46,520 bases of DNA from Sphingobium sp. C100 (GCF_000508185.1 NZ_AYOY01000148.1:1-46520); one strand, 5' to 3'. Counted from the first letter of the stretch, positions 16,360 to 24,663 are shown. The notes: a model not told the origin generated them from the sequence alone. Program-made: numbers and translations.

Positions 16360-16388
16360 CTGCGCATAATCCTGCGCTTCGCATAATT
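16360..16388 (-). repeat. RIT terminal inverted repeat, right
   Basis: Perfect 29-nt inverted copy of 12960-12988; it ends exactly where IS66 tnpC coding sequence resumes. Confidence 0.88.
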
Positions 16389-17729
16389 CCGCTGGAGGGT
16401 AATTGGCCTGATTGAGCGCTCGACGGTATTGTTATCCAGCTCGATCCGTCCATCCTCAAGGAAGCGGACGAGGCCCTTCCAGTGGTTGAGGGTGTAACCG
16501 ATGGCCTCGGCTGTATGGGAGCCGCGGGGTAGTTTGGGCAGCATTTCCTTGAGCCATGGCAGCATGTCCGCGATGATCGGAGCGGATTCAGCCTGGCGTA
16601 CCGCCAGTCTGTGTTCGGGGCTGGAGCCTCGGATACGAGCCTCGATCTTGTAGAGCCCGGCGATCCGCCGCAGCGCCTCATCGGCGACCGGTGCGTTGCC
16701 GCCCTTGGCATCGTCGAAGTAGCCCCTCCTGACATGTGCCCAGCAGAAGGCGAGCGTTCCGGGACCGGCCCTTCGGTCCGGCGCCTCGATATGCTTGTAC
16801 GCGCCATAGCCGTCGCACTGGACGATGCCGGTGAAGCCCCCGAGCAGCTTTTCCGCCCAGACTTTCCCGCGACCTGGCATGTAGGTGTAGGCGACAGCCA
16901 GTGGATCGGTGCCGCCATGCGCCCCATCATCACGAGCGATCGCCCAGAGATATCCTGTCTTCACCTTGCCGGTGCCGGGAGCCAGGACCTTGGCGGTGGT
17001 TTCGTCAACGAACAGCCTCGCGCCCGACAGGAGGTCGGCTTTCATCCGGCTGGTCAGGCGGCCGAGCCAGGCGGCGGCTCTGCCTGCCCAGTTACACATT
17101 GTCCCCCTGTCGATCTCAATACCCTGGCGCCGCATTGCCTGTGCCTGCCGGTAGAAGGGAGTGTGATCGGCATATTTCTTGACGAGAACATCGGCGATCA
17201 GCGCCTCGGTGGGCAGGCCGCCCGGCACCACATGCTTGGGCGCGGGCGCCTGGAACACGCCATCCCTGCATGCCCGGCACGCCATTTTCGGTCGGGACGT
17301 CACGATAACGCGATACTGGACAGGGATGACATCGAGCCGGCTTGATATGTCGCTGTCGATGCAGTGCAGCGCGCCTCCGCAGCAGGGGCATTCCGTCTCG
17401 TCAGGGAGGATCACTTCCTCAACGCGGGTCAGATGCGCCGGCAGCGACGCCCGTGCTGTCCCGGGCTCCCTTCGCGCCCGTTCCTTCTTTTGGCCCGCTG
17501 TGGCCGCAGCCTGCTCGGCCAAGGCTTCCAGTTCAGCGCGGGCAACATCGAGATCGTCGAGGCCCAGCGCCAACTGATCCTCGTTCAGCTTCTCCGACCG
17601 TTTTCCGAATGTCGTCCGGGTGATCTGGTCGATGATATGCTGCATCCGAGCTTCACGCTCGAGGCCGGCCAGGACCATCGCCTTGAGAATGGCGACATCG
17701 TCAGGAAGGTCGGCTGCCGTGGCGGACAT
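16389..17729 (-). pseudogene. IS66 tnpC, 5' part
   Basis: About 447 residues of IS66 TnpC: an N-terminal coiled helical region (RTTFGKRSEKLNEDQL), the zinc-binding ECPCCGG...MACRACRDG segment, and the DDE domain with RLFVDETTAKVL, GIVQCDGYGAYK and the late DNNTVERSIRPITLQR. After LQR the frame runs into the RIT repeat and out-of-family residues. The last 80 residues of the protein are at 12704-12959. The gene is otherwise without stops. Confidence 0.88.
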
Positions 17730-17796
17730 GCCCTATTTCTGGCAGTTTCCGGGCAGTCCGCAATGGCATTTCGATCAGGGGAATCAGGCTTGCGAC

Positions 17797-18150
17797 CTAT
17801 CGCGTCGTCACCGGAACCTGAGCGCGCGGCGTGTGCATTTTCGACCATTGCAGCCCTTCGAACAAGGCTGACGCCTGTGATGCCGACAGCCGCATCACGC
17901 CATCCTGCGCCCGTGGCCAATGGAAGCCCCCCGTCTGCAAGACCTTGCTCACGAGCACCAGGCCGCTGCCATCCCAGACCAGGAGCTTGATCCTGTTCGC
18001 CCGCTTGGAGCGGAAGATGAAGACTACCCCCGAGAAGGGTTTGAGTCCGAGTTCATGCTCGACCAGCGCCGCCAGGCTGACGGCCCCTTTCCTGAAGTCG
18101 ACCGGCTTTGTCGCCACCATCACCTTGAGCGGCCCTGGCGGGATGATCAT
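17797..18150 (-). CDS. tnpB: IS66 TnpB accessory protein
   Basis: 117 residues, the normal IS66 Orf2 length. It has the family motifs VMVATKPVDFRKGAVSLAALV, GVVFIFRSKRANRIKLLVWDGSGL and a final FEGLQWSKMH. The protein is needed for IS66 transposition, but its biochemical role is not established. It overlaps tnpA by four nt (ATGA at 18150-18147) and is followed 67 nt later by tnpC. Intact, but the element's transposase is disrupted. Confidence 0.92.
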   Translation of the reverse strand: MIIPPGPLKVMVATKPVDFRKGAVSLAALVEHELGLKPFSGVVFIFRSKRANRIKLLVWDGSGLVLVSKVLQTGGFHWPRAQDGVMRLSASQASALFEGLQWSKMHTPRAQVPVTTR

Positions 18151-18569
18151 CCCGACCGGCTCACCGCGGCAAGCACACGGGCGATATGTTCCTCGCTCAC
18201 CCCTGGCGGCACATGGATCGCCAGCCTTGCCGTGCGGATCACGATCTCATCGCCTCCACCATCAGCCGAGCCGGAGCCGTCCGCATCTTCAACCACCGCC
18301 GGAACGAAACCCAGCTTCTTGCTGGCCAGGCGCTTGCCCGGAATGCTGTCATGCCGCCACGCATAAAGCTGCTGCGGCAGTAACCCATGCGTCCGTGCGA
18401 TTTCTGCGATGTTGGCGCCGGGCTCAAAACTCGACGCGATGATCCGCGCCTTGGCCTCGGCCGACCAGCGACGACGCGCCGGTCCCGCTGGAATGACATC
18501 CATACGCGAGGGTCGCTGGCCCTCCTGCCTTTCGAAACCTGTTTCGAATGTTCTTACATCATCAGCCAC
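18147..18569 (-). CDS. tnpA: IS66 TnpA accessory protein
   Basis: 140 residues. The N-terminal half is a helix-turn-helix domain (RRRWSAEAKARIIASSFEPGANIAEIARTHGLLPQQLYAWR) typical of IS66 OrfA; the C-terminal half contains the IHVPPGVSEEHIARVLAAV motif. It is the first gene of the element, reading away from the right inverted repeat 56 nt upstream. The gene appears intact. Confidence 0.92.
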   Translation of the reverse strand: MADDVRTFETGFERQEGQRPSRMDVIPAGPARRRWSAEAKARIIASSFEPGANIAEIARTHGLLPQQLYAWRHDSIPGKRLASKKLGFVPAVVEDADGSGSADGGGDEIVIRTARLAIHVPPGVSEEHIARVLAAVSRSG

Positions 18570-18646
18570 TACGATACCCCTCGGATGAGGGACAAAACAT
18601 AGACAGATCAGCAGCTACGAAAATGTGGGGAGGTTTTGGCGCTTAC

Positions 18647-18654
18647 ATCAAATC
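18647..18654. repeat. IS66 target-site duplication, right copy
   Basis: ATCAAATC, identical to 12664-12671. Removing the IS and one copy restores the reading frame DQI-DGCRS of the cupin gene. Confidence 0.9.
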
Positions 18655-18874
18655 GACGGTTGCCGGTCGCTCAGCGCGCTGATCTGGCGAACCGAGGGTT
18701 TTCCCGTGGACAATGATGCGGTGGTCGAGGCCGGCCCGGGATCTCGTCGTTGACCGGGGCGTCCGTCATAGCTGGGAAGCGCTCGATGATCAGCCCGCTG
18801 TCCTGCTGATAACACTTGTTCGCGCGAGGCCGCGGCAGGCCGGCATGGGTCGGTATACTCCCTCCGGGACCTGA
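18655..18874 (+). pseudogene. Cupin gene copy 2, 3' fragment with internal deletion
   Basis: Directly after the IS the frame reads SALIWRTEGFPVDNDAVVEA, matching TVIWRTERFPVSNEGNAEAA of the intact cupin. At about 18735 it jumps, with a frame change, to DLVVDRGVRHSWEALDDQPAVLL, matching DLVVDRGVTHSWRAVGDEPAVML. About 60 residues, including most of the metal-binding cupin core, are deleted. The end of the frame (stop at 18872) no longer matches the family. So this copy carries three separate lesions: IS insertion, internal deletion and frameshift. Confidence 0.75.
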
Positions 18875-18940
18875 CGGTCTTCCATCCCAGCGAGACGAGG
18901 GGCCGGTCCGGTCGGGCGATGCCGGCTGCGAGCAGACACA

Positions 18941-18988
18941 TCTTCGGCTTCTTCGAACCTGCGGTCTTCGAGTTCTTCGAATTTGCGT
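18941..18988 (+). repeat. Imperfect 24-bp tandem repeat upstream of the CoA operon
   Basis: Two adjacent 24-nt units (18941-18964 and 18965-18988) agree at 19 positions. Each holds TCTTCG, then TTCTTCGAA with the palindrome TTCGAA, then TGCG. The repeat ends 103 nt before the GTG of the acyl-CoA dehydrogenase gene; TAGGAT at 19003-19008 is a possible -10. No GC-rich palindromic operator is present here, so this operon seems to be controlled differently. The stretch 18875-19091 holds no gene. Confidence 0.5.
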
Positions 18989-19091
18989 TTCCAAAACCCT
19001 CACTAGGATTTGAGCGTGCGCCGAATAGTTAAGCTTCCGATCCGATTTCGCGCCGCGATGGGCGAGAAATATTGCCGATGGGAGACGAGAC

Positions 19092-20237
19092 GTGCAGCCG
19101 AATTTTCTGACCGACGAGCAGGCAACCTGGCTCGAGACCGTGAACCGCTTCATGGATAATGAAATCACGGTCGAATATGTCCGGGAATGCGACATGAACC
19201 GCGACTACCCTTATGAAGCCTATGAAAAGATCGCCAAGCAGGGCTGGCTCGGCCTGCTCTTCAAGGAAGAAGACGGCGGCGCGGGCGCGAGCATCTTCGA
19301 TTATACGCTGATGGCTGAAGGTCTCGGGAAATTCGGCTTCGACTTCGCCGCCGCAATCCTTGTCCCGACCTTCACCGCGATGAATATCGCCAAGTTCGGT
19401 ACGCCCGAGCAGAAGGCGAAATATATCCAGCCGTTCATCGACGGTAAGATCCGCTTCTCGGTGTCGATTTCCGAGCCCGGCGCGGGGTCGGATGCGGCGG
19501 GCACCAAGACCCGCGCGCGCCGCGACGAGAATGGCGATTGGATCGTCACCGGCCAGAAACTGTGGTGCTCGGGCGCTGCGGCGAACGATGTTGTGATCGC
19601 GATGCTCGTGCGCACCGACCCCGACGACAAGCACGGCGGGCTTTCGGTCCTGCTCATCCCGAACGATACGCCGGGTCTCGTGATCAACAAATTGCCGACG
19701 CTGTCGCGCCATGCGACGGGCACGACCGAAATCTTCCTCGACGAGGTCAAGGTTCCCGGCGACGCACTGCTCGGCAAGGAAGGCGAGGGCTGGAAGATCA
19801 TCGTCGAACATCTTGAGCTCGAGCGCGCTTCGGTCGCCGGTGCCTATACCGGCAATGCGCAGACCGCCGTTTCGAAGGCCGTCCAATATGCGCATGAGCG
19901 CGAGCAGTTCGGCCAGCCGATCTGGAATTTCCAGGTGCTGCGTCACATGCTCGCCGACTGTCAAACGCAGGTCGATGCCGCACGTCTTCTCGTTTACCGC
20001 GCTGCGGCCATGCTGGCCGACGGCCTTCCGGCGAGCCGCGAAGTGTCGATGGCGAAGCTCTACGGGTCGGAGACGCTCAAGCATTGCGCGCTCACCGGCA
20101 TGCAGGTGCTCGGGGGCCACGCCAACCTGCCCGAGGCCGACATGGAGCGCTACCTGCGCGAAAGCGTCCAGTCGACGATCGGGGGGGGCACTTCGCAGAT
20201 CCAGAAGACGATCATCGCAAAGTCGATGCGTCTCTAA
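19092..20237 (+). CDS. Acyl-CoA dehydrogenase, isovaleryl-CoA dehydrogenase type active site
   Basis: 381 residues from GTG 19092 (GGGAG seven nt upstream). FAD/substrate motifs: SISEPGAGSDAAG, WIVTGQKLWCSGAA, and the C-terminal IGGGTSQIQK. The classic catalytic Glu just before GT in the C-terminal motif is Gly here. Instead ELERASVAGAY offers a Glu at the helix-G position used by isovaleryl-CoA and long-chain dehydrogenases. This favours methyl-branched acyl-CoA substrates, as with AtuD/LiuA-type enzymes; substrate assignment is inference. It introduces the alpha-beta double bond and passes electrons to ETF. First gene of a nine-gene operon. Confidence 0.88.
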   Translation: MQPNFLTDEQATWLETVNRFMDNEITVEYVRECDMNRDYPYEAYEKIAKQGWLGLLFKEEDGGAGASIFDYTLMAEGLGKFGFDFAAAILVPTFTAMNIAKFGTPEQKAKYIQPFIDGKIRFSVSISEPGAGSDAAGTKTRARRDENGDWIVTGQKLWCSGAAANDVVIAMLVRTDPDDKHGGLSVLLIPNDTPGLVINKLPTLSRHATGTTEIFLDEVKVPGDALLGKEGEGWKIIVEHLELERASVAGAYTGNAQTAVSKAVQYAHEREQFGQPIWNFQVLRHMLADCQTQVDAARLLVYRAAAMLADGLPASREVSMAKLYGSETLKHCALTGMQVLGGHANLPEADMERYLRESVQSTIGGGTSQIQKTIIAKSMRL

Positions 20238-20266
20238 TCAACCAATTATTAGGGGAGAGCTTCGAG

Positions 20267-20764
20267 ATGAGCCTCATCAACAATCGCATCGATCATACGT
20301 TCGAAGAGCTTCAGGTCGGCGAGGTCTTCCGGTCGGGCGGCCGTACGATCACAGAAACCGACGTCGTCAACTATTGCGCGCTCACCGGCAACTGGATCGC
20401 GATCCACTCGAACACCTATTATGCCTCGAAGACGCGTTTCGGAAAGCGCTTGGTGCAGGGCGCGCTGACCTACTCGATCCTCACCGGCCTTATCCAGTTC
20501 GGGCTCGGCATCCAGGCCAATTGCGGCATCGACAAGATGCGCTTCCTCTCGCCCGTCAACATCGACGACACCATCTACGCGGTGTGCGAGGTCATCGGTA
20601 AAAAGGAAAAGGATGACAAATATGGCGTCATCCAGTTCCTGATGAAGGCGGTGAACCAGGACGGCGTCGTCTGCCAGCAGGGCGAATGGAGCCTGCTCAT
20701 GCTCCGGAAGCGCGAAGATCTCGATGCTCTCGTCGCCTCTTCACTTCCCGAACTCAAGAGCTGA
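20267..20764 (+). CDS. MaoC-like enoyl-CoA hydratase/dehydratase
   Basis: 165 residues, single hotdog domain. FEELQVGEVFRSGGRTITETDVVNYCALTGNWIAIHSNTYYA matches the MaoC/(R)-hydratase pattern, with the NWIAIH segment replacing the usual D-x-x-P-x-H active site: the His is present but the Asp is Asn and the Pro is Ala. So catalysis may be altered, and it could be a thioesterase or a binding relative. The gene follows the dehydrogenase by 29 nt with AGGGGAG upstream, consistent with hydration of the enoyl-CoA formed there. Confidence 0.8.
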   Translation: MSLINNRIDHTFEELQVGEVFRSGGRTITETDVVNYCALTGNWIAIHSNTYYASKTRFGKRLVQGALTYSILTGLIQFGLGIQANCGIDKMRFLSPVNIDDTIYAVCEVIGKKEKDDKYGVIQFLMKAVNQDGVVCQQGEWSLLMLRKREDLDALVASSLPELKS

Positions 20765-20775
20765 GGACAACCGCG

Positions 20776-22140
20776 ATGAAGACAGTGCGGATAGGCGCGG
20801 GAAGCGGCTTCTGGGGCGACAATCTCGATCCCGCGATCGAGATCGCGAAACATGGCGACGTCCAGTATCTCGCCTATGACTTCCTCGGCGAGCCGACGAT
20901 CCCGATCCTCCAGAAGATGCGCCAGAAGAATCCCGACGCGGGGTTCGTGCCGGCGATCCGCGCCGTCGTTCGCGGCGTACTCCCCATCTGCCTCGAAAGG
21001 GGGATCAAGATCCTGACCAACGCCGGGGCGGCGAACCCACAGGCGTGCGCTGACAGCATCATCGCCGCGGCGAAGGAAATCGGCATCACACGCCTTAAGG
21101 TCGGCATCGTCACAACCAACAATATCCAGGAGAAGGTCGAGGAACTCCTCGACAAGGGCGTGACCTTCGCCAATCTCGATAACGGCGACGATGACCTAGG
21201 CCGCTTTCGCGACCGGATCGTCGGCTCCTATGTCTATTCGGGCGCCTATGGCTATGTCGAGGCGCTCGAGGCCGGTTGCGATATCATCATTTCCGACCGT
21301 GCGACCGACGATGCTGCGATCCTCGCACCGCTCGTCCACGAATTCGGATGGAAGTGGGACGATTGGGACAAGCTCGCGGTGGGTATCCTCGCCGGCCATC
21401 TGATCGAATGCGGCGCGGCCTGCAGCGGCGGCATCACCAGCCTGTGGAAAGAAGTGCCCGAGCCTTGGAACATCGGCTATCCGATTGCCGAGGTGAACGA
21501 GAGGGGCGAACTCTTCATCACCAAGGTCGATGGCACCGGCGGTTTCATCAATCGGGTGACGCTCACCGAGCATCTCCTCTACGAGGTGCAGGATCCGGGC
21601 AATTATCTGATGCCCGAGGTGATCACCGACTTCACCCATGTCGAGATGGAAGAAGTGGCGAAGGATCGCGTCAAGGTATGGGGAGCGAAAGGCAAGCCAG
21701 CGCCCGCGACGCTCAAGGCGGGCATTGCCTATACCGATGGCTTTATCGGCGAGGTCGAATCCTCGGTGACATGGCCCGACGCGGTGGCGAAGGCGCGCCG
21801 GTCGTTCGATATCATCAGGAAGCGCTTCGAGATGGTCAATCTCAAGGCCGACGAGGTGCGCTTCGACATGGTCGGTGTCGATAGCTGCCACTGGTCGGCA
21901 TCGCCCCAACCCGACGAGGACATCAACGAAGTCCGCATACGTGTCGCCGCGAAATGCGCCGAGCGCAGCGAGGCCGGAAAAGTGGCGCGGGAGTGCGTAA
22001 TGTTGATGGGCACCGGTCCGATCGGATCGACCGGCCAGCTCAATACGCCGGCGCCGCGCGAGGTGTTTGCGCTCTGGCCGACGCTGATCGCGCGCGAGGA
22101 GGTTACCCAGACCGTCGAAATCAGGGAGATCGGACAATGA
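20776..22140 (+). CDS. AtuA-family protein (DUF1446)
   Basis: 454 residues from ATG 20776, 11 nt after the MaoC gene. VRIGAGSGFWGDNLDPAIEIAKHGDVQYLAYDFLGE is the highly conserved AtuA opening; ISDRATDDAAILAPLVHEFGWKWDDWDKLAVGILAGH and ECGAACSGGITSLWKEVP follow, with FDMVGVDSCHW late. AtuA is essential for acyclic terpene utilisation in Pseudomonas, but its reaction is not settled. The presence of AtuA together with an AtuA-C-like partner, a branched-chain dehydrogenase and a racemase is the strongest hint that this operon degrades an isoprenoid-like or methyl-branched acid. Confidence 0.88.
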   Translation: MKTVRIGAGSGFWGDNLDPAIEIAKHGDVQYLAYDFLGEPTIPILQKMRQKNPDAGFVPAIRAVVRGVLPICLERGIKILTNAGAANPQACADSIIAAAKEIGITRLKVGIVTTNNIQEKVEELLDKGVTFANLDNGDDDLGRFRDRIVGSYVYSGAYGYVEALEAGCDIIISDRATDDAAILAPLVHEFGWKWDDWDKLAVGILAGHLIECGAACSGGITSLWKEVPEPWNIGYPIAEVNERGELFITKVDGTGGFINRVTLTEHLLYEVQDPGNYLMPEVITDFTHVEMEEVAKDRVKVWGAKGKPAPATLKAGIAYTDGFIGEVESSVTWPDAVAKARRSFDIIRKRFEMVNLKADEVRFDMVGVDSCHWSASPQPDEDINEVRIRVAAKCAERSEAGKVARECVMLMGTGPIGSTGQLNTPAPREVFALWPTLIAREEVTQTVEIREIGQ

Positions 22141-22478
22141 CCCGCATCCAGCTCAGGGATCTCGTTTACGCACGGTCGGGCGACAAGGGCGATGTTAGCA
22201 ACATCGCGGTGATCGCGAAGGAAAAGCGCTATTATCCGCTGCTTCTCAAATATCTGACCGCCGAGCGGGTGAAGGCCTTTTTCGCCGAAATGGTGAAGGG
22301 CGATGTCGAGCGCTACGAGGTACACACGCTGGAGGCGATGAACTTCGTTCTCCGCAACTCGCTCGGCGGCGGCGCGACCCGCAGCCTGCGCATCGATTTC
22401 ACCGGCAAGACGATGTGCCAGGCGATCCTCCGGATCGAACTCGAAATCGACAAAGCTGATTTGCACCTGATGCATTGA
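22137..22478 (+). CDS. AtuA-associated ferredoxin-fold protein
   Basis: 113 residues. LRDLVYARSGDKGDVSNIAVIAK and MNFVLRNSLGGGATRSLRIDFTGK are the signatures of the small domain that elsewhere is fused to the C-terminus of AtuA or encoded beside it. The start overlaps the AtuA stop as ATGA, so translation is coupled and a stoichiometric complex is likely. The biochemical role is unknown. Confidence 0.85.
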   Translation: MTRIQLRDLVYARSGDKGDVSNIAVIAKEKRYYPLLLKYLTAERVKAFFAEMVKGDVERYEVHTLEAMNFVLRNSLGGGATRSLRIDFTGKTMCQAILRIELEIDKADLHLMH

Positions 22479-22515
22479 GCCGGCGAACGGCGGCATCGGG
22501 ACAGGAGACATTTAT

Positions 22516-23694
22516 ATGAGCAAGGCGAAGATTATCGGCGTCAGCATGGTGAAGTTCGCCAAGCCGGGTGCCAACGAACCCTATGAAGTGATGGGCGCGA
22601 AAGCGATCCAGGGTGCGCTCAACGATGCGGGCATCGGCTATCACGAGGTCGAACAGGCGTTCGCCAGCTATGTCTATGGCGATAGTACCTGCGGCCAGCG
22701 CGTCGCTTATTCGGTGGGGATGACCGGTATCCCGGTCTTCAATCTCAACAATTATTGCGCATCGGGTTCGTCGGCGCTGATGCTGGCGCGCCAGGCGGTG
22801 GAAGCGGGCATCGTGGAATGCGCTCTCGCCTTCGGTTTCGAGGAGATGCGCCCCGGCGCGCTCGCCAGCGCCTTTGGCGATCGCACCTCGCCGGTGGGCT
22901 GGATCTATGATCGGCGGCTGGAGCTGGCGCCGGATCTGCCCGACGACGCGCCGCGCGCGATCAAGGCCTTCGGTTCGGCCGGTTATCACTATATCCAGCA
23001 TTATAGGGCGAACCCCGATATCTTCGCGCGTGTGGCGGTCAAGACGCGCAACCATGCGATGCGCAATCCCTATGCCTTGTTCACCAAGCCAATGACGGTC
23101 GATGAAGTAATGGATGCGCCGCAACTCTACCCGCACCTGACGCGGCTCATGGCCTGTCCGCCGACGTGCGGCGCCGCTGCGGCGATCGTGTGCAGCGACA
23201 CCTTTGCGAAGCGACACGGTATCAACCATGCGGTCGAAATCGCCGCGCAGGCGATGACGACCGACACACCGGCCAGCAAGGAAGACCTGATGGCGCTCGT
23301 TGGATCGGACATGACACGCCGCGCCGCACAACAGGTCTATGAGGCGGCTGGAATCGGCCCGGACGATATCGACGTGATCGAGCTGCACGACTGTTTTACG
23401 CCGAACGAGGTCATCAGCTACGAGGGGCTTGGCCTTTGCGATGAGGGGGGGGGCGAGAAGTTCATCCATGACGGCGACAACAGCTATGGCGGACAGTTCG
23501 TCATCAACCCGTCGGGCGGGCTGATGTCGAAGGGGCATCCGTTGGGGGCGACCGGACTCGCCCAGTGCGCCGAGCTCGTCTGGCACTTGCGCGGACAGGC
23601 TGGCGAACGGCAGGTCGAAGGCGCACGCGTCGCTCTACAGCACAATATCGGCCTCGGCGGTGCCTGCGTCGTCACCATGTATCGTGCGGCCTGA
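22516..23694 (+). CDS. SCPx-type thiolase / lipid-transfer protein
   Basis: 392 residues. Thiolase-fold hallmarks: NNYCASGSSALMLARQAVEAG with the acyl-accepting Cys, IELHDCFTPNEVISYEGLGL with the SCPx-specific His, MSKGHPLGATG with the second His, and HNIGLGGACVVTMY at the end. SCPx-type thiolases accept bulky or branched 3-ketoacyl-CoAs and in some cases act as aldolases on 2-methyl-branched sterol side chains together with DUF35 partners. No DUF35 gene is adjacent, so thiolysis is preferred. AGGAG lies eight nt before the ATG. Confidence 0.87.
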   Translation: MSKAKIIGVSMVKFAKPGANEPYEVMGAKAIQGALNDAGIGYHEVEQAFASYVYGDSTCGQRVAYSVGMTGIPVFNLNNYCASGSSALMLARQAVEAGIVECALAFGFEEMRPGALASAFGDRTSPVGWIYDRRLELAPDLPDDAPRAIKAFGSAGYHYIQHYRANPDIFARVAVKTRNHAMRNPYALFTKPMTVDEVMDAPQLYPHLTRLMACPPTCGAAAAIVCSDTFAKRHGINHAVEIAAQAMTTDTPASKEDLMALVGSDMTRRAAQQVYEAAGIGPDDIDVIELHDCFTPNEVISYEGLGLCDEGGGEKFIHDGDNSYGGQFVINPSGGLMSKGHPLGATGLAQCAELVWHLRGQAGERQVEGARVALQHNIGLGGACVVTMYRAA

Positions 23695-23904
23695 AGTAGA
23701 GGCAGCCCGCGTGGGACGCTGGCTCCCCATCGGAACAGATCGCCACGAGCGCAAGTCCTCCTGCTTGGGGCAGACCCGCAGTTGCTGGCGGCTACTCGGG
23801 TCGCCGGAGCCTCGAAGCATCGCGCGAGCGCGTCGCGCCGCTTCGAAACGACGAAAGGCGCCCCGATCTCCATCGGCCGCGCGGAAAAACGGAAGAGGAA
23901 CGCG

Positions 23905-24663
23905 ATGGGACGGATCAAGGGCAAGGTCGCGCTGATAACCGGTGCAGCCAGCGGAATGGGCGCGGCGACGGCGCGCCGTTTCGCGCGCGAAGGCGCGACG
24001 GTCATCATCACCGACCTGCGGCACGATCTGGCGGCATCGCTCGCCCGCGAACTGGCGTCGGAAGGATGGAAGGCGAGCGCACAGCCTCTCGACGTGACCG
24101 ATTCCGGTCAATGGGCGGAGGCCATCGGCAAGGTCATTGCGGAACATGGCCGGATCGACATCCTCGTCAACAACGCCGGTTTGCCGGGCAAGCCCGACAG
24201 CTGGGCGGCCACGACGCTGGAAGGGTTCAACGCGATCCTGAACCTCAATCTGGGCGGCCAGTTTCTGGGCATCAAGGCGGTAGTGCCGCACATGGAGGCC
24301 ACGGGGGGAGGCGCGATCGTCAATCTATCGTCGATTGCGGGAATGGTGGCCTGGCCCAATCTCCATCCCGCTTATGCGCCATCGAAGGGTGCCAGCCGAT
24401 TGTTGAGCAAGGCCGCGGCGGCCGATTTCGCGTCGCGCAACATCCGGATCAATTCGGTTCATCCCGGAATCATTCACACGCCGCAGAGCGACTATATCGT
24501 CTCGGACGAGGATGTTCTTCCGCATGTGCTGGCGTCGATCCCGCTGGGGCGCGTTGGCCAACCCGAAGAAGTTGCAAACGTCGTCCTGTTCCTTGCCAGC
24601 GACGAGGCGTCCTATGTGACGGGCGCCGAGTTCATTGTCGATGGCGGCTATACAGCGGTCTGA
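23905..24663 (+). CDS. SDR-family dehydrogenase 1
   Basis: 252 residues from ATG 23905, the usual classical-SDR length. TGAASGMG is the nucleotide-binding glycine motif, NNAG the structural motif, LSSIAGMV supplies the Ser and YAPSKGA the catalytic Tyr/Lys. A likely role is oxidation of the 3-hydroxyacyl-CoA between the hydratase and thiolase steps. It is separated from the thiolase by 210 nt in which no gene is seen; an internal promoter is possible. Confidence 0.87.
   Translation: MGRIKGKVALITGAASGMGAATARRFAREGATVIITDLRHDLAASLARELASEGWKASAQPLDVTDSGQWAEAIGKVIAEHGRIDILVNNAGLPGKPDSWAATTLEGFNAILNLNLGGQFLGIKAVVPHMEATGGGAIVNLSSIAGMVAWPNLHPAYAPSKGASRLLSKAAAADFASRNIRINSVHPGIIHTPQSDYIVSDEDVLPHVLASIPLGRVGQPEEVANVVLFLASDEASYVTGAEFIVDGGYTAV

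Larger units (their letters stand above)
12960..16388 (-). mobile_element. Recombinase-in-trio (RIT) element
   Basis: A 3429-bp unit bounded by perfect 29-bp inverted repeats (12960-12988 and 16360-16388). It carries three overlapping tyrosine recombinase genes on the minus strand, in the order long-short-medium, and nothing else. This matches the RIT element description: three co-transcribed tyrosine recombinases acting as a self-mobile unit. It interrupts tnpC between the codons for ITLQR and NRKNALF. A target duplication is not obvious; there are a few extra or altered bases beside the left end. Confidence 0.88.
12672..18646 (-). mobile_element. IS66-family insertion sequence carrying a nested RIT element
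   Basis: The ends are inverted repeats of 22 nt with 19 matches: left 12672-12693 and right 18625-18646, both starting GTAAGCGC on their outward strands. Eight-base target duplications flank them. On the minus strand lie tnpA (18569-18147), tnpB (18150-17797) and tnpC, the latter cut by a second element at 12960-16388. Without the nested element the IS is 2546 bp, normal for IS66. Clean ends and an exact duplication suggest a fairly recent insertion, with the RIT insertion later still. The IS can no longer make intact TnpC. Confidence 0.92.

Noticed and set aside
12960..16388. Integron or genomic-island integrase reading of the three tyrosine recombinases
   Set aside because: There are no attC-like cassettes, no tRNA gene and no cargo; three overlapping recombinases with terminal repeats fit a RIT element.
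19029..20120. 363-codon frame antisense to the acyl-CoA dehydrogenase
   Set aside because: Same shadow effect; no family pattern and no ribosome binding site.
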